Below, piece after piece: positions 22,488 to 33,908 of a DNA stretch of 64,000 nucleotides. The DNA lies in contig JBCFYV010000012.1 of the NCBI GenBank assembly GCA_039000515.1, positions 128,040,652-128,104,651 of the forward strand, written 5' to 3'. Within the stretch, counting starts at the first letter, position 1; every line of letters begins with the position of its first letter. Under the pieces are notes generated by a model. The model ran no database searches and was not told the origin of the DNA. It worked only from the letters and a program-made list of their open reading frames with translations. The position numbers and the translations under genes are program-made. This stretch comes from Timema cristinae. Lineage: Eukaryota; Arthropoda; Insecta; Phasmatodea; Timematidae.

Positions 22488-23667
22488 ACAGTAGCAACCT
22501 ACTGTAGCCTGGCTACTACTTGACACAGTAGCAACCTACTTGAGACTGGCTACTACTTGACACAGTAGCAACCTACTGGAGACTGGCTACTACTTGACAC
22601 AGTAGCAACCTACTGGAGACTGGCTACTACTTGACACAGTAGCAACCTACTGGAGTCTGGCTACTACTAGACACAGTAGCAACCTACTGGAGTCTGGCTA
22701 CTACTAGACACAGTAGCAACCTACAGTAGCCTGGCTACTACTTGACACAGTAGCAACCTACTGTAGCCTGGCTACTACTTGACACAGTAGCAACCTACTG
22801 AGTCCTGGCTACTACTTGACACAGTAGCAACCTACTGAGTCTGGCTACTACTTGACACAGTAGCAACCTACTGTAGCCTGGCTACTACTTGACACAGTAG
22901 CAACCTACTGTAGCCTGGCTACTACTTGACACAGTAGCAACCTACTGGAGCCTGGCTACTACTTGACACAGTAGCAACCTACTGTAGCCTGGCTACTACT
23001 TGACACAGTAGCAACCTACTGGAGTCTGGCTACTACTTGACACAGTAGCAACCTACTGTAGCCTGGCTACTACTTGACACAGTAGCAACCTACTGGAGTC
23101 TGGCTACTACTTGACACAGTAGCAACCTACTGTAGCCTGGCTACTACTTGACACAGTAGCAACCTACTGGAGTCTGGCTACTACTTGACACAGTAGCAAC
23201 CTACTGTAGCCTGGCTACTACTTGACACAGTAGCAACCTACTGGAGTCTGGCTACTACTTGACACAGTAGCAACCTACTGTAGCCTGGCTACTACTTGAC
23301 ACAGTAGCAACCTACTGGAGACTGGCTACTACTTGACACAGTAGCAACCTACTGTAGCCTGGCTACTACATGACACAGTAGCAACCTACTGGAGACTGGC
23401 TACTACTTGACACAGTAGCAACCTACTGGAGACTGGCTACTACTTGACACAGTAGCAACCTACTGGAGACTGGCTACTACTTGACACAGTAGCAACCTAC
23501 TGGAGACTGGCTACTACTTGACACAGTAGCAACCTACTGGAGACTGGCTACTACTTGACACAGTAGCAACCTACTGGAGACTGGCTACTACTTGACACAG
23601 TAGCAACCTACTGGAGTCTGGCTACTACTAGACACAGTAGCAACCTACTGGATCCTGGCTACTACTC
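22488..23667. repeat. 37-bp minisatellite, about 32 copies
   Basis: Unit 'cacagtagcaacctactgga' then 'gactggctactacttga', 37 bp. Variants are TGTAGCC, GGAGTCT and GGAGACT in the middle, and they occur in runs and alternations. Each unit holds CAGTAG-CAAC-CTACTG (6-bp stem, 4-nt loop). It ends about 9 bp before the next array. Confidence 0.97.
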
Positions 23668-23675
23668 CACACATG

Positions 23676-25825
23676 GCGTCCAGATGTTATATGGCCACAT
23701 TCAAGAACTGTTCATTGGGCTTGGTTCAAACTGTACATCCAGCTGTTATATAGCCACATTCAAGAACTGTTCATTGGGTTTGGTTCAAACTGTACATCCA
23801 GCTGTTATATGGCCACATTCAAGAACTGTTCATTGGGCTTGGTTCAAACTGTACATCCAGCTGTTATATAGCCACATTCGGGTACTGTTCATTGGGCTTG
23901 GTTCAAAACTGTACATCCAGCTGTTATATGGCCACATTCAAGAACTGTTCATTGGGCTTGGTTCAAACTGTACATCCAGCTGTTATATAGCCACATTCAG
24001 GAACTGTTCATTGGGCTTGGTTCAAACTGTACATCCAGCTGTTATATGGCCACATTCAAGAACTGTTCATTGGGCTTGGTTCAAACTGTACATCCAGCTG
24101 TTATATAGCCACATTCAGGTACTGTTCATTGGGCTTGGTTCAAACTGTACATCCAGCTGTTATATAGCCACATTCAGGTACTGTTCATTGGGCTTGGTTC
24201 AAACTGTACATCCAGCTGTTATATAGCCACATTCAGGAACTGTTCATTGGGCTTGGTTCAAACTGTACATCCAGCTGTTATATAGCCACATTCAAGTACT
24301 GTTCATTGGGCTTGGTTCAAACTGTACATCCAGCTGTTATATAGCCACATTCAGGAACTGTTCATTGGGCTTGGTTCAAACTGTACATCCAGCTGTTATA
24401 TAGCCACATTCAGGTACTGTTCATTGGGCTTGGTTCAAACTGTACATCCAGCTGTTATATAGCCACATTCAGGAACTGTTCATTGGGCTTGGTTCAAACT
24501 GTACATCCAGCTGTTATATAGCCACATTCAGGTACTGTTCATTGGACTTGGTTCAAACTGTACATCCAGCTGTTATATATCCACATTCAGGTACTGTTCA
24601 TTGGGTTTGGTTCAAACTGTACATCCAGCTGTTATATAGCCACATTCAAGAACTGTTCATTGGGCTTGGTTCAAACTGTACATCCAGCTGTTATATGGCC
24701 ACATTCAAGAACTGTTCATTGGGCTTGGTTCAAACTGTACATCCAGCTGTTATATAGCCACATTCGGGTACTGTTCATTGGGCTTGGTTCAAACTGTACA
24801 TCCAGCTGTTATATAGCCACATTCGGGTACTGTTCATTGGGCTTGGTTCAAACTGTACATCCAGCTGTTATATAGCCACATTCAGGTACTGTTCATTGGG
24901 CTTGGTTCAAACTGTACATCCAGCTGTTATATGGCCACATTCAAGAACTGTTCATTGGGCTTGGTTCAAACTGTACATCCAGCTGTTATATAGCCACATT
25001 CGGGTACTGTTCATTGGGCTTGGTTCAAACTGTACATCCAGCTGTTATATAGCCACATTCAGGAACTGTTCATTGGGCTTGGTTCAAACTGTACATCCAG
25101 CTGTTATATAGCCACATTCGGGTACTGTTCATTGGGCTTGGTTCAAACTGTACATCCAGCTGTTATATAGCCACATTCAGGAACTGTTCATTGGGCTTGG
25201 TTCAAACTGTACATCCAGCTGTTATATGGCCACATTCAAGAACTGTTCATTGGGCTTGGTTCAAACTGTACATCCAGCTGTTATATGGCCACATTCAGGA
25301 ACTGTTCATTTGGCTTGGTTCAAACTGTACATCCAGCTGTTATATGGCCACATTCAAGAACTGTTCATTGGGCTTGGTTCAAACTGTACATCCAGCTGTT
25401 ATATGGCCACATTCAAGAACTGTTCATTGGGCTTGGTTCAAACTGTACATCCAGCTGTTATATAGCCACATTCAGGAACTGTTCATTGGGCTTGGTTCAA
25501 ACTGTACATCCAGCTGTTATATGGCCACATTCAAGAACTGTTCATTGGGCTTGGTTCAAACTGTACATCCAGCTGTTATATGGCCACATTCAGGAACTGT
25601 TCATTGGGCTTGGTTCAAACTGTACATCCAGCTGTTATATAGCCACATTCAGGTACTGTTCATTGGGCTTGGTTCAAACTGTACATCCAGCTGTTATATA
25701 GCCACTTTCAGGTACTGTTCATTGGGCTTGGTTCAAACTGTACATCCAGCTGTTATATAGCCACATTCAGGTACTGTTCATTGGGCTTGGTTCAAACTGT
25801 ACATCCAGCTGTTATATAGCCACAC
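23676..25825. repeat. 59-bp minisatellite, about 36 copies
   Basis: Unit 'catccagctgttatatagcc' 'acattcaggtactgttcatt' 'gggcttggttcaaactgta' = 59 bp. Variants include TATGGCC, CAAGAAC and CGGGTAC. Because 59 is not a multiple of 3, successive units cycle through frames, which creates several overlapping open frames that are not genes. Confidence 0.97.
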
Positions 25826-26325
25826 ATTTTGAAACCAATTGACATTTTTGGAAAATGGCTCTATCGTCTTTGTTTCAAATGTATATCTGGGCAGTGTCTG
25901 ATCCAACAAATTCACTAAATGGAAGTTTGTTGAAGAATAAAGGTTCATCCAGGTCATGAAATATAACACGGTATAGTTAAGAAGTTGCGCTTATAGGCTA
26001 GATATTGACAGAACACGAGTTTGCTGTCTTTTGGGATGAGCGCGCTAAACTATGTTCTATGTTCTATGTTCTATGTTCTATGTTCCTCAACATATAATAT
26101 AGATTTGTAAACAAAGTCTAAAAGGCGACAGTTTCTCTCTGGAAAGTAATTTCTGTCGATCATTAAGATCTGAATGTCCAGGAAACGAAAGGTAACCAAC
26201 TTGCTCTCTGGTGATTAGAAATTTCAGCTCGACTATCCTAGCGGCCTAGCGGTGAAAGGGGAGGGCTGCTACTTATAATAAGTGCACACGTATTTGATTG
26301 GAGAGAGGATCATAAAACCCTGGTA
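25826..26325. other. Intron, nothing recognised except a short repeat
   Basis: ATGTTCT(AT) words repeated about 4 times at 26050-26082. The rest is unassigned. Confidence 0.5.
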
Positions 26326-26329
26326 ATTA

Positions 26330-26430
26330 ATGTTGTGTGAGAAACCCCTCTCCTATAAATTCCAACCTTGCATCGCTGGGAATCCAGTCTACTTCATGCC
26401 TAACGCCTTACACCACGTGATCACAAGCTG
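26330..26430 (-). mobile_element. SINE head remnant
   Basis: On -, 'cacgtggtgtaaggcgttag' resembles an A box and is followed by 'actggattcccag' in B-box position. Confidence 0.45.
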
Positions 26431-26593
26431 CAATTCATAGTGAGTTTAATTCTGGGATCAACCGCTAGGGCGCTGTTAAACGTAATCCAAATTCTTCCGG
26501 AAGACTTCAGCCTCGTATATCTGAGGCCACAGTTTAAAACTCTGTTAGAGCGTGACAAGGGAGTTGTAATTTATTCGGAGTTCACTATAAATA

Positions 26594-26780
26594 GGAGTCC
26601 AAACTCCACGTATTTATCCTGGGCTTATGTTGAGCACCTGGAAAAACCAAACAAGCAAAACTATCACACAACTAGACTCTCCCTCATCGCAAATGTGGGT
26701 ACAATTCCTAGAAATATTAACTTCCTATTAACTTGTACATAAGCGTATAAACTTAAGGGGTAGTAAGACGTGGTTCTAAA
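26594..26780 (+). mobile_element. SINE copy
   Basis: 'ctctccctcatcgcaaatgt' is followed by 'gggtacaattcctag' and the tail 'aggggtagtaagacgtgg', in the order of the full copy. Confidence 0.65.
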
Positions 26781-28520
26781 TAACTTAGGTCAAGACTGTA
26801 AACTTAGCCTCTGATTAGTTGTATGTGACAATAACTATTAGTAGCAGCAGGTCTATGTTCGAAGGCGCAACCAGACCAAAGTTCTTGCTGCCCAGCTAGA
26901 AAAACAAAATGCTATGACAACACCCAATAAAATACAAATAAAATGGCGGTAGTTAAAGCGCGCTTACCACTCACCCACACGGCGTGTAGGAGATAATCAC
27001 GCCTCACAATTCACACAAAACAGACATTACCAGGATTCGAACCAGGGTCTACTGTTAACTTCACAGATGTTCGTGTTAAGGTCACGTCTAAAGAATCTGA
27101 GCCATGTGTGGATTAAGCAACAACTTGCACATCCTCTATTTTATTGACACAGGAATAAAACCCAGCCCCAGAAAGTGATTTCATAGTGTTTAGTGTTCTT
27201 TAGGGGTTGTGGGAGGCCATAGGGGGCAAGGGGGTCTACTGACTCAAAAATACCAAACAAAATTGGTAAATTCTTCATTTTCAATTTTAAGCAAAAATAA
27301 GTCACATTATTTTTACTAAACTTCACATTTAAAATGTATATATTAAAAAAAAAAGACTATGCACTTTTTTTATATTATTAAATTAATTTTATATAATTTA
27401 TGGACACTAACGATTTATTTGTAAACATTTACCCCTTCCCACAGTTTTATTTTTTGTGAAACCCTTACCTAGCATCATCAGATCTATCTCGTGACATCCG
27501 AACCACCCTAGAACCAACTCACATTGTTGACACATATGTTTTGATGTGAAGCCCAAACCACTTTATGGCTTGTCATTAGTTTTAATATATTTTTGAGGGA
27601 TATTGTCTAAAAGACGAGTTCTTTGTGAAGGTCCCTCCTTCGCCCACTTGGGGCGCTAGCTGCCTTTCAGGGACTCAAGGTTGTATGGATTCATATCTCT
27701 TATAGGCGCAATCACTTGGAAAACTGTACCCCCCCTCCCTTTCCCTGTCCCTTGTGGAGTGGTTTGTAGCCCTGGCTAGGAATGTGGCCCTTGCGCCCAA
27801 TATTTCCAGGGGAGGGGGCACAGAAGGGGGGGAAGTAGTTAATTCATGATGGAGGGTTTTCTGTTATTAGACTCACATGAACAATCTTCAATCCCACATC
27901 ATTTTTAAACACTCACTTTAATTGCTTTTCAGCTTTTATTATAATTATATAATTTTGATTAGTATCATTTAAATACTAGCGATATGTGACGTGTGACGTG
28001 TGACGTGTGACATGTGACGTGTGGCTAGAATTGTTGGGCAGAAATGCTTAAAGGCCAGAAACAAAGTGAGTTTAAAATGTTCCTGAATGTAGCTGTAGGA
28101 GAACAAACAGGGTACGAGGAAAATACAAATGAACCTCCCCTACCTATTAAATGGCATTCTATTACCACAGTTATGTTCAGTTTCCCGGGCATTTATCTGT
28201 TAGTAACCAACAGAGCAGAGAATGTCAACTCTTTGAGTTTGTGCATGTATAGGGACATGTAACATTGACTAGTGTTCGTCCCAGTAAACAACAAACCCGT
28301 GTTCTGTCAAAGGTTTTGGACATATTTAACCTAAGCGCACCATCTGACTGCCCATATCTTGCAGCACCCTATAACTATTCTAAATAACGTAACTTTTTAA
28401 ATTCACTTTCAACTTTTACCGTGTTTCGTGTCTCACCACATTTATGGTGCCCAACCACGCGTCTCACCACGCCACTGGTGCCCAACCACGCGTCTCACCA
28501 CGTCATTGGTGCCCACACTG
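26781..28520. other. Intron, little recognised
   Basis: tRNA-like head on - near 27030-27110 ('ggattcgaaccagggtc'). A GTGACGT(GT) short tandem at about 27985-28022. C/G-rich tracts near 27727 and 27812. A pair of 'gtctcaccacg' words at 28460-28502. No gene recognised. Confidence 0.5.
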
Positions 28521-28521
28521 G

Positions 28522-28690
28522 GGTCTACACTGCTGGGGTGAGGATGAGAAGGTAGAATTTATAGGGAATGTACCGGTATATGCCTGGAGATAGAGTGGTA
28601 AACGACTCGGTACATTCACCCGGGATTCTAACCCCGACACTTTCGCCAGCAGAAAAGCAGCCCAGACACTAAGCCGTGGTATTAGCAATG
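28522..28690 (-). mobile_element. SINE copy
   Basis: Reverse of the body ('gaatttatagggaatgtacc') followed at the right by the reverse of the tRNA-like head, with B box 'gggattctaaccccgac' at about 28621-28637. Confidence 0.65.
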
Positions 28691-29815
28691 ATGAGTTCGA
28701 ATCTCGTGCAGAACATCAGTCTGTTATGAAACACAATTAGCTGTTGATTGTGGGTCGGTAAGACGCTTTATTCTCCCTCGACAAACTTTGATTGAGCCTT
28801 CCCTCCCCCCTTCAAACTGCCCATAATTACATTTTATGTTTACATAATTTGGGAGTGGGGGGCGGGTCCCCGGAGTTTGGAGAAGGAAGAAATGCTTAGG
28901 AATGTGCAGAATGAGGAGAATGAGGAGAATGAGAAAATGAGGCTCTAAATGAAAGACTGTTGAACTTTGATGAATTCTTCTCCTGGATCCCCCCCCTTCT
29001 CGATGTGATATACCGTGTGTTTAGGGGTGGGGGGGGGTCCCACACTCCCTTCGAGAGCTGATACTTACTTCTCTATCAATCTTGTCCGGGTTGCTCTGCT
29101 CCCAGCCCGGAGAACAGAAAGTAACACCCTCTTGGGTTTGAGCGACTTTGAACTTTATGTGACACAGGAGAAGTTATTAAAACTAATTTAATATATTGAT
29201 ACGCCAAGTCACTTACGGACCAAGTTGAGCGAAGTGAAGGTCTTGTTTATCTCGTCGATTTAGCGTTTCTTCTGTCTGTCCGTCTATCTGTTCCCGATGA
29301 AGAGAAAAATGAGTGATAGAGCGCCTGTTTCTCTTCAAACGAACCTAAAGACGTAAACTGTCATGTGGCTCACTGTCAGTGTGTGGGTTTCAATCTTCCC
29401 CTCACGTACAACTAGACGCAACACGCAACACAACAAACACCTCATCTGAATGTTGAGAAGATATCGAGCCTAACATGTTTGTTCCCTAACATTGATACTT
29501 AGTTCACTGTTGCATTTATCAGAAAGGCCACTTAACTCGCCATTAAATTATGTGCTGGAGCAATCTTCTATCATTTTCATCCCAACAAGAAAAAAATACT
29601 AGGAACGTAGAAAAAAAATTAAAAAATAGATTAGGTAAGATGCATTTCATGTTTGCAATATTTATCAATAAACTTGATAGGAAAATAATAATGAAAAATT
29701 GAATAAAGGATTTTTTCAATACTTAAAACGGCTGAGATAAGTAGTTTATTAGTAAGTAATATTGAATTAGTGTTTGAGCATAATTATGCTTACAATCAGT
29801 TCTTAAATAATTTCT
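28691..29815. other. Intron, nothing recognised
   Basis: Contains 'gaatgaggagaat' short repeats (28908-28940), and C and G tracts near 28989 and 29028. No gene recognised. Confidence 0.5.
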
Positions 29816-29817
29816 TA

Positions 29818-29948
29818 ATTTCCCTCCCCTCAAATGCGGGGACAATTCTTTTACATTCTACCTTTCTTATTCCTACCAGATCAGCGTAATTTAATGCGAG
29901 AAGTCGGGATGGGTAGTAAGATGCGATAAAAACTTTTTTTTTTAAACG
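29818..29948 (+). mobile_element. SINE copy, 3' part
   Basis: 'tccctcccctcaaatgcggg' and 'ttcttattcctaccagatca' lead to 'gggatgggtagtaagatgcg' and an A/T-rich end. Confidence 0.65.
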
Positions 29949-30045
29949 AAGGAATCTTTATGATCAGTTCAAAAATTCTTAATATTGAAGCTCCAAATTT
30001 TAAACAAACATGATTATTGGATTTTCTTAGAACTACCGTAAGTGT

Positions 30046-30634
30046 TAAGCTCTAAAAAGCTATATTCGCACATGAAGCTACACTACGCTATGCTATGCTA
30101 TGCTATGCTATGCCACGCTACGCTATGCTACGCCATGCGAGCGAAATCACGGACCGGGCGATTCTTACAACTCCCTCGCGCATGCGCACAACGAACAGTT
30201 CTCCACCTCGTCATCTAATCTCGCCTAATGAGTGTGTGTGGAACCCGAGCTATCTCGAAGAACGTGTGCGTGGGTTTCTATCAGATATATTGTGTCGTAT
30301 TGTTGTAAAATGGCGGATCCCGAAAGGTAACCTCTTTAAGATATGTAACCGGATCATTTACCCACAACAGTTTAGTTTATTCGTCATCCATCACTGCTGC
30401 TAACAACCTTTCCTTTCCTCGCTATCACTTCCAGAATAATCCAAACACTTTAGATTATCACTGATAAACTTTAAATTACAAACAAGGCTCTTGTTGTCTC
30501 TAGACTACAAGACACTACTAAACCTTTCAAGTTACGTAACGTAGCAAGCGTAGCATAGCGTACCGTAGCGTAGCTTAGCGTAACGTAGCACAACGTAGCA
30601 TAGCTTTATGTGTGACTCTAGAATTTTTAAGCTT
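30046..30634. mobile_element. MITE-like element with pentamer-repeat subterminal arms
   Basis: The left end 'taagctctaaaaagctata' and the right end reversed ('aagcttaaaaattctag') are similar, and both lead into 'aagctacactacg' / 'aagctatgctacg'. Next comes a run of CTATG/CTACG pentamers: on + at 30087-30140, on - at 30535-30605. The arms are therefore long imperfect inverted repeats. The ~390-nt centre includes 'gcgcatgcgcac'. The 102-codon frame starting in the left arm is not a recognised protein. Confidence 0.5.
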
Positions 30635-31440
30635 CACTCTGTTTTCTGAGCATTCATTTTGTAATCAACTGTGGACTGAAATGGATGGAATTTAAATACA
30701 TAAAATATCTAGAAATAACACAACTTGTTTGAATAGTAATTAAACCGTCAACTTGGTCAGGGAATTTAAATACTGGAAAAATAACTTAGAATACCCTAAT
30801 GTTGATGCTAAGTATCCTTTAGGATTGTTCCCAAAAATATGTAATCCTTGCAAAAAACGAATAAATTACCACCACACCAAGAAAAACCGTTAAAAGGTTA
30901 GACCGTAATTATTAGTTTAATGTTTGTATAACCTGTAAAGCCATGGAGTGGTATAATAAAAGTGCTGCAGCCTCCTGAACCGGGCTTCACACAGAATGTT
31001 CGGTTCAGAGGAATAGTTTAGAAACATAGATCCGTATTTCTTCAAACAAAGTTACTCTTAACTTAGTGTCCACGTGTCCGGTGTGATGTGCACACTGTTG
31101 GCAGGCACTACTTGAAGTTTCGGTTTCCTCGAACCTGCGAGGGAAGGAATGTGCTAATCGACAGGTATTTTGTGTTTGTAATGGTGCCTCCCTGACGAAC
31201 CAGGAGCCTCGCAAGGACTTGTAAACATTACCGGTAAAGCCTCTTTTCCCTCTTGAATCAAGATCAAGGGAATTTGGACATGACACCCTCTATCCGCAAG
31301 AGTTGGCATGTTTGAGAACCACTGTTCTATATGAACACATCTTCAAATATATCCCTTGAAATAATCTCTTGACGTTGTTGGACAACGGTGGTTGAGGGTC
31401 CTCGGCCCCCAAATCTCCCCTGCAACTTTTATTTCGAGTA
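30635..31440. other. Intron, little recognised
   Basis: AT-rich to about 30950. 'tttgagaaccactgttct' at 31310-31327 resembles a solo hAT-type terminus, but no partner end was found. The - frame 31005-31286 shows no domain. Confidence 0.45.
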
Positions 31441-32736
31441 AACTTACAGCATACCTATTAATTTTTCTCAGAATACGCCACTGTTATATATTCTTCTAAA
31501 GTTAACTTGAAAGCTGTGCTTCTTCACAATGGAAATAAGTTTCTGTCAGTGCCACTAGCCAATGCTGCAGATATTAAAGAATGAGAGCATGTGAGCATGA
31601 AACTCCTACTGGAAAAAATCAAGCATGAAGAATACAAATGGAATGTCTGTGGTGATTTAAATACCATTGCTCTATCGCTTGGACTTCGACTTGGTTGCAC
31701 GAAGTACTGCTGTTATCTTTGTGAGTGGGATAGCACAGCTCATAGATACCATTACACCCAGAAACAGTGTTCAAGTGAACGTCACTAACCCCAGGAAATG
31801 GGAATGTTGTCACTACAGCACTTGTTGATCTGGTCAAAGTGATCATCACTAACCCCAGGAAATGGGAATGTTGTCACTACAGCACTTGTTGATCAGGTCA
31901 AAGTGAACATCACTAACCCCAGGAAATGGGAATGTTGTCACTACAGCACTTGTTGATCAGGTCAAAGTGAACGTCACTAACCCCAGGAAATGGGAATGTT
32001 GTCACTACTGCACTTATTGATCAGGTCAAAGTGAACATCACTAACCCCTGGAAATGGGAATGTTGTCACTACAGCACTTGTTGATCAGGTCAAAGTGAAC
32101 ATCACTAACCCCAGGAAATGGGAATGTTGTCACTACAGCACTTGTTGATCTGGTCAAAGTGAACATCACTAACCCCAGGAAATGGGAATGTTGTCACTAC
32201 AGCACTTGTTGATCAGGTCAAAGTGAACGTCACTAACCCCAGGAAATGGGAATGTTGTCACTACTGCACTTATTGATCAGGTCAAAGTGAACGTCACTAA
32301 CCCCGGGAAATGGGAATGTTGTCACTACAGTACTTGTTGATCTGGTCAAAGCGCACCTACCTCCACCACATATACAGCTTGGTCTTATAAAGAACTTTGT
32401 TAAAGCAATGGATAGAAGTGGACCTGAATATACATACTGAAGAAAACATTACCAAGGATCAATGATGCAAAGATCAATTAGGGCATTTTTGTACAACCTT
32501 GAATAAGAGAACTAACTCAAAATGAGAACTTGGATAGTCAGCTGAACGAAGGTGAAAATTTAGTCTGGGAGTCTTTCAAGAGTATTTACGTGAACTCCCT
32601 AGGAAAACATTCAGCAAACAACTACAAAGAAATAGTGGAGGATCCAAGTATGGTCGCTAACTATCGTTGGACCCTTAAGAAGGATGTTCGTGAGGCAAAA
32701 TACAGCAGAAAATACAGCAGCACTTCTTCCTTTTAG
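31440..32736 (+). pseudogene. Pseudogene of a repeat-associated protein common in arthropod genomes
   Basis: Read across frames, this stretch matches a protein I remember as an abundant, uncharacterised, probably mobile-element-associated family. An N-terminal piece includes KVNLKAVLLHNGNKFLSVPL and, after an in-frame stop near 31582, MKLLLEKIKHEEYKWNVCGD. It then has GCTKYCCYLCEWDSTAH. A later piece in another frame reads VKAHLPPPHIQLGLIKNFVK, and the 3' piece (32530-32736) has WESFKSIYVNSLGKHSANNY, then jumps to MVANYRWTLKKDVREAKYSR. Breaks visible: an in-frame stop, a nine-copy 64-bp tandem expansion (31775-32350) in the middle, further stops near 32440 and 32505, and a missing block before MVANYRW. 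It cannot encode a full product. The family name and function are unknown to me. Confidence 0.7.
31775..32350. repeat. 64-bp tandem array, 9 copies, inside the pseudogene
   Basis: 'aatgggaatgttgtcactac' recurs at exact 64-bp steps (31797, 31861, 31925 and on to 32309). In one frame the unit reads like the PGNGNVVTTALVDLVK part of the pseudogene protein, so the array arose by amplifying coding sequence. As 64 is not a multiple of 3, it destroys the frame. Confidence 0.95.
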
Positions 32737-32819
32737 GTAAGATAGTCCTTTGATATGTAGTAATTTGAATATATTGGAAATCGACACGTAGACACCGGAA
32801 TCAAACCTCGATGCTCGTT

Positions 32820-33908
32820 CAATGCCGGGCCAAGTCCTGGTTGGTTCACATAAAGTGATCAGTTAAGCAGCAACGCTGGACCAAGTCCTGGTTGGTCCAC
32901 ATAAATTGATCAGTTAAGCAGCAATGCCGGGCCAAGTCCTGGTTGGTTCACATAAAGTGATCAGTTAAGCATCAATGCCAGACCAAGTCCTGGTTGGTCC
33001 ACATAAATTGATCAGTTAAGCAGCAATGCCGGGCTAAGTCCTGGTTGGTTCACATAAAGTGATCAGTTAATCAGCAATGCCAGACCAAGTCCTGGTTGGT
33101 TCACATAAAGTGATCAGTTAATCAGCAATGCCAGACCAAGTCCTGGTTGGTTCACATAAAGTGATCAGTTAAGCATCAATGCCAGACCAAGTCCTGGTAG
33201 GTTCACATAAATTGATCAGTTAAGCATCAATGCCAGACCAAGTCCTGGTTGGTCCACATAAAGTGATCAGTTAAGCAGCAATGCTGGACCAAGTCCTGGT
33301 TGGTTCACATAAAGTGATCAGTTAAGCAGCAATGCTGGACCAAGTCCTGGTTGGTTCACATAAAGTGATCAGTTAAGCAGCAATGCTGGACCAAGTCCTG
33401 GTTGGTTCACATAAAGTGATCAGTTAATCAGCAATGCCAGACCAAGTCCTGGTTGGTTCACATAAAGTGATCAGTTAATCAGCAATGCCAGACCAAGTCC
33501 TGGTTGGTTCACATAAAGTGATCAGTTAAGCATCAATGCCAGACCAAGTCCTGGTTGGTTCACATAAATTGATCAGTTAAGCATCAATGCCAGACCAAGT
33601 CCTGGTTGGTCCACATAAAGTGATCAGTTAAGCAGCAATGCCGGACCAAGTCCTGGTTGGTTCACATAAAGTGATCAGTTAAGCAGCAATGCTGGACCAA
33701 GTCCTGGTTGGTTCACATAAAGTGATCAGTTAAGCAGCAATGCTGGACCAAGTCCTGGTTGGTTCACATAAAGTGATCAGTTAAGCAGCAATGCCGGGCT
33801 AAGTCCAGGTTGGTTCACATAAAGTGATCAGTTAAGCAGCAATGCCGGACCAAGTCCTGGTTGGTCCACATAAAGTGATCAGTTAAGCAGCAATGCCGGG
33901 CCAAGTCC
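32820..33908. repeat. 51-bp minisatellite, about 21 copies, with 7-unit higher-order repeat
   Basis: Unit 'gcaatgccagaccaagtcct' 'ggttggttcacataaagtga' 'tcagttaagca', 51 bp. A block of seven variant units starting near 33067 recurs near 33424, a spacing of 357 = 7 x 51. The order of variants (TAATCAGC twice, TAAGCATC twice, then GCTGG/GCCGG types) is the same in both. Contains TGATCA, and CCAA/TTGG half-sites. Confidence 0.96.

Noticed and set aside
23684..25760. Several overlapping frames with HPAVIWPHSRTVHWA repeats
   Set aside because: The 59-bp unit cycles through all three frames, so the frames are not conserved coding sequence.
30095..30403. 102-codon frame starting in the pentamer arm
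   Set aside because: It begins inside the repeat arm and lacks any family motif. Likely chance.
31310..31327. hAT terminus 'tttgagaaccactgttct'
   Set aside because: No matching inverted end was found upstream within 2 kb. Kept only as a note.
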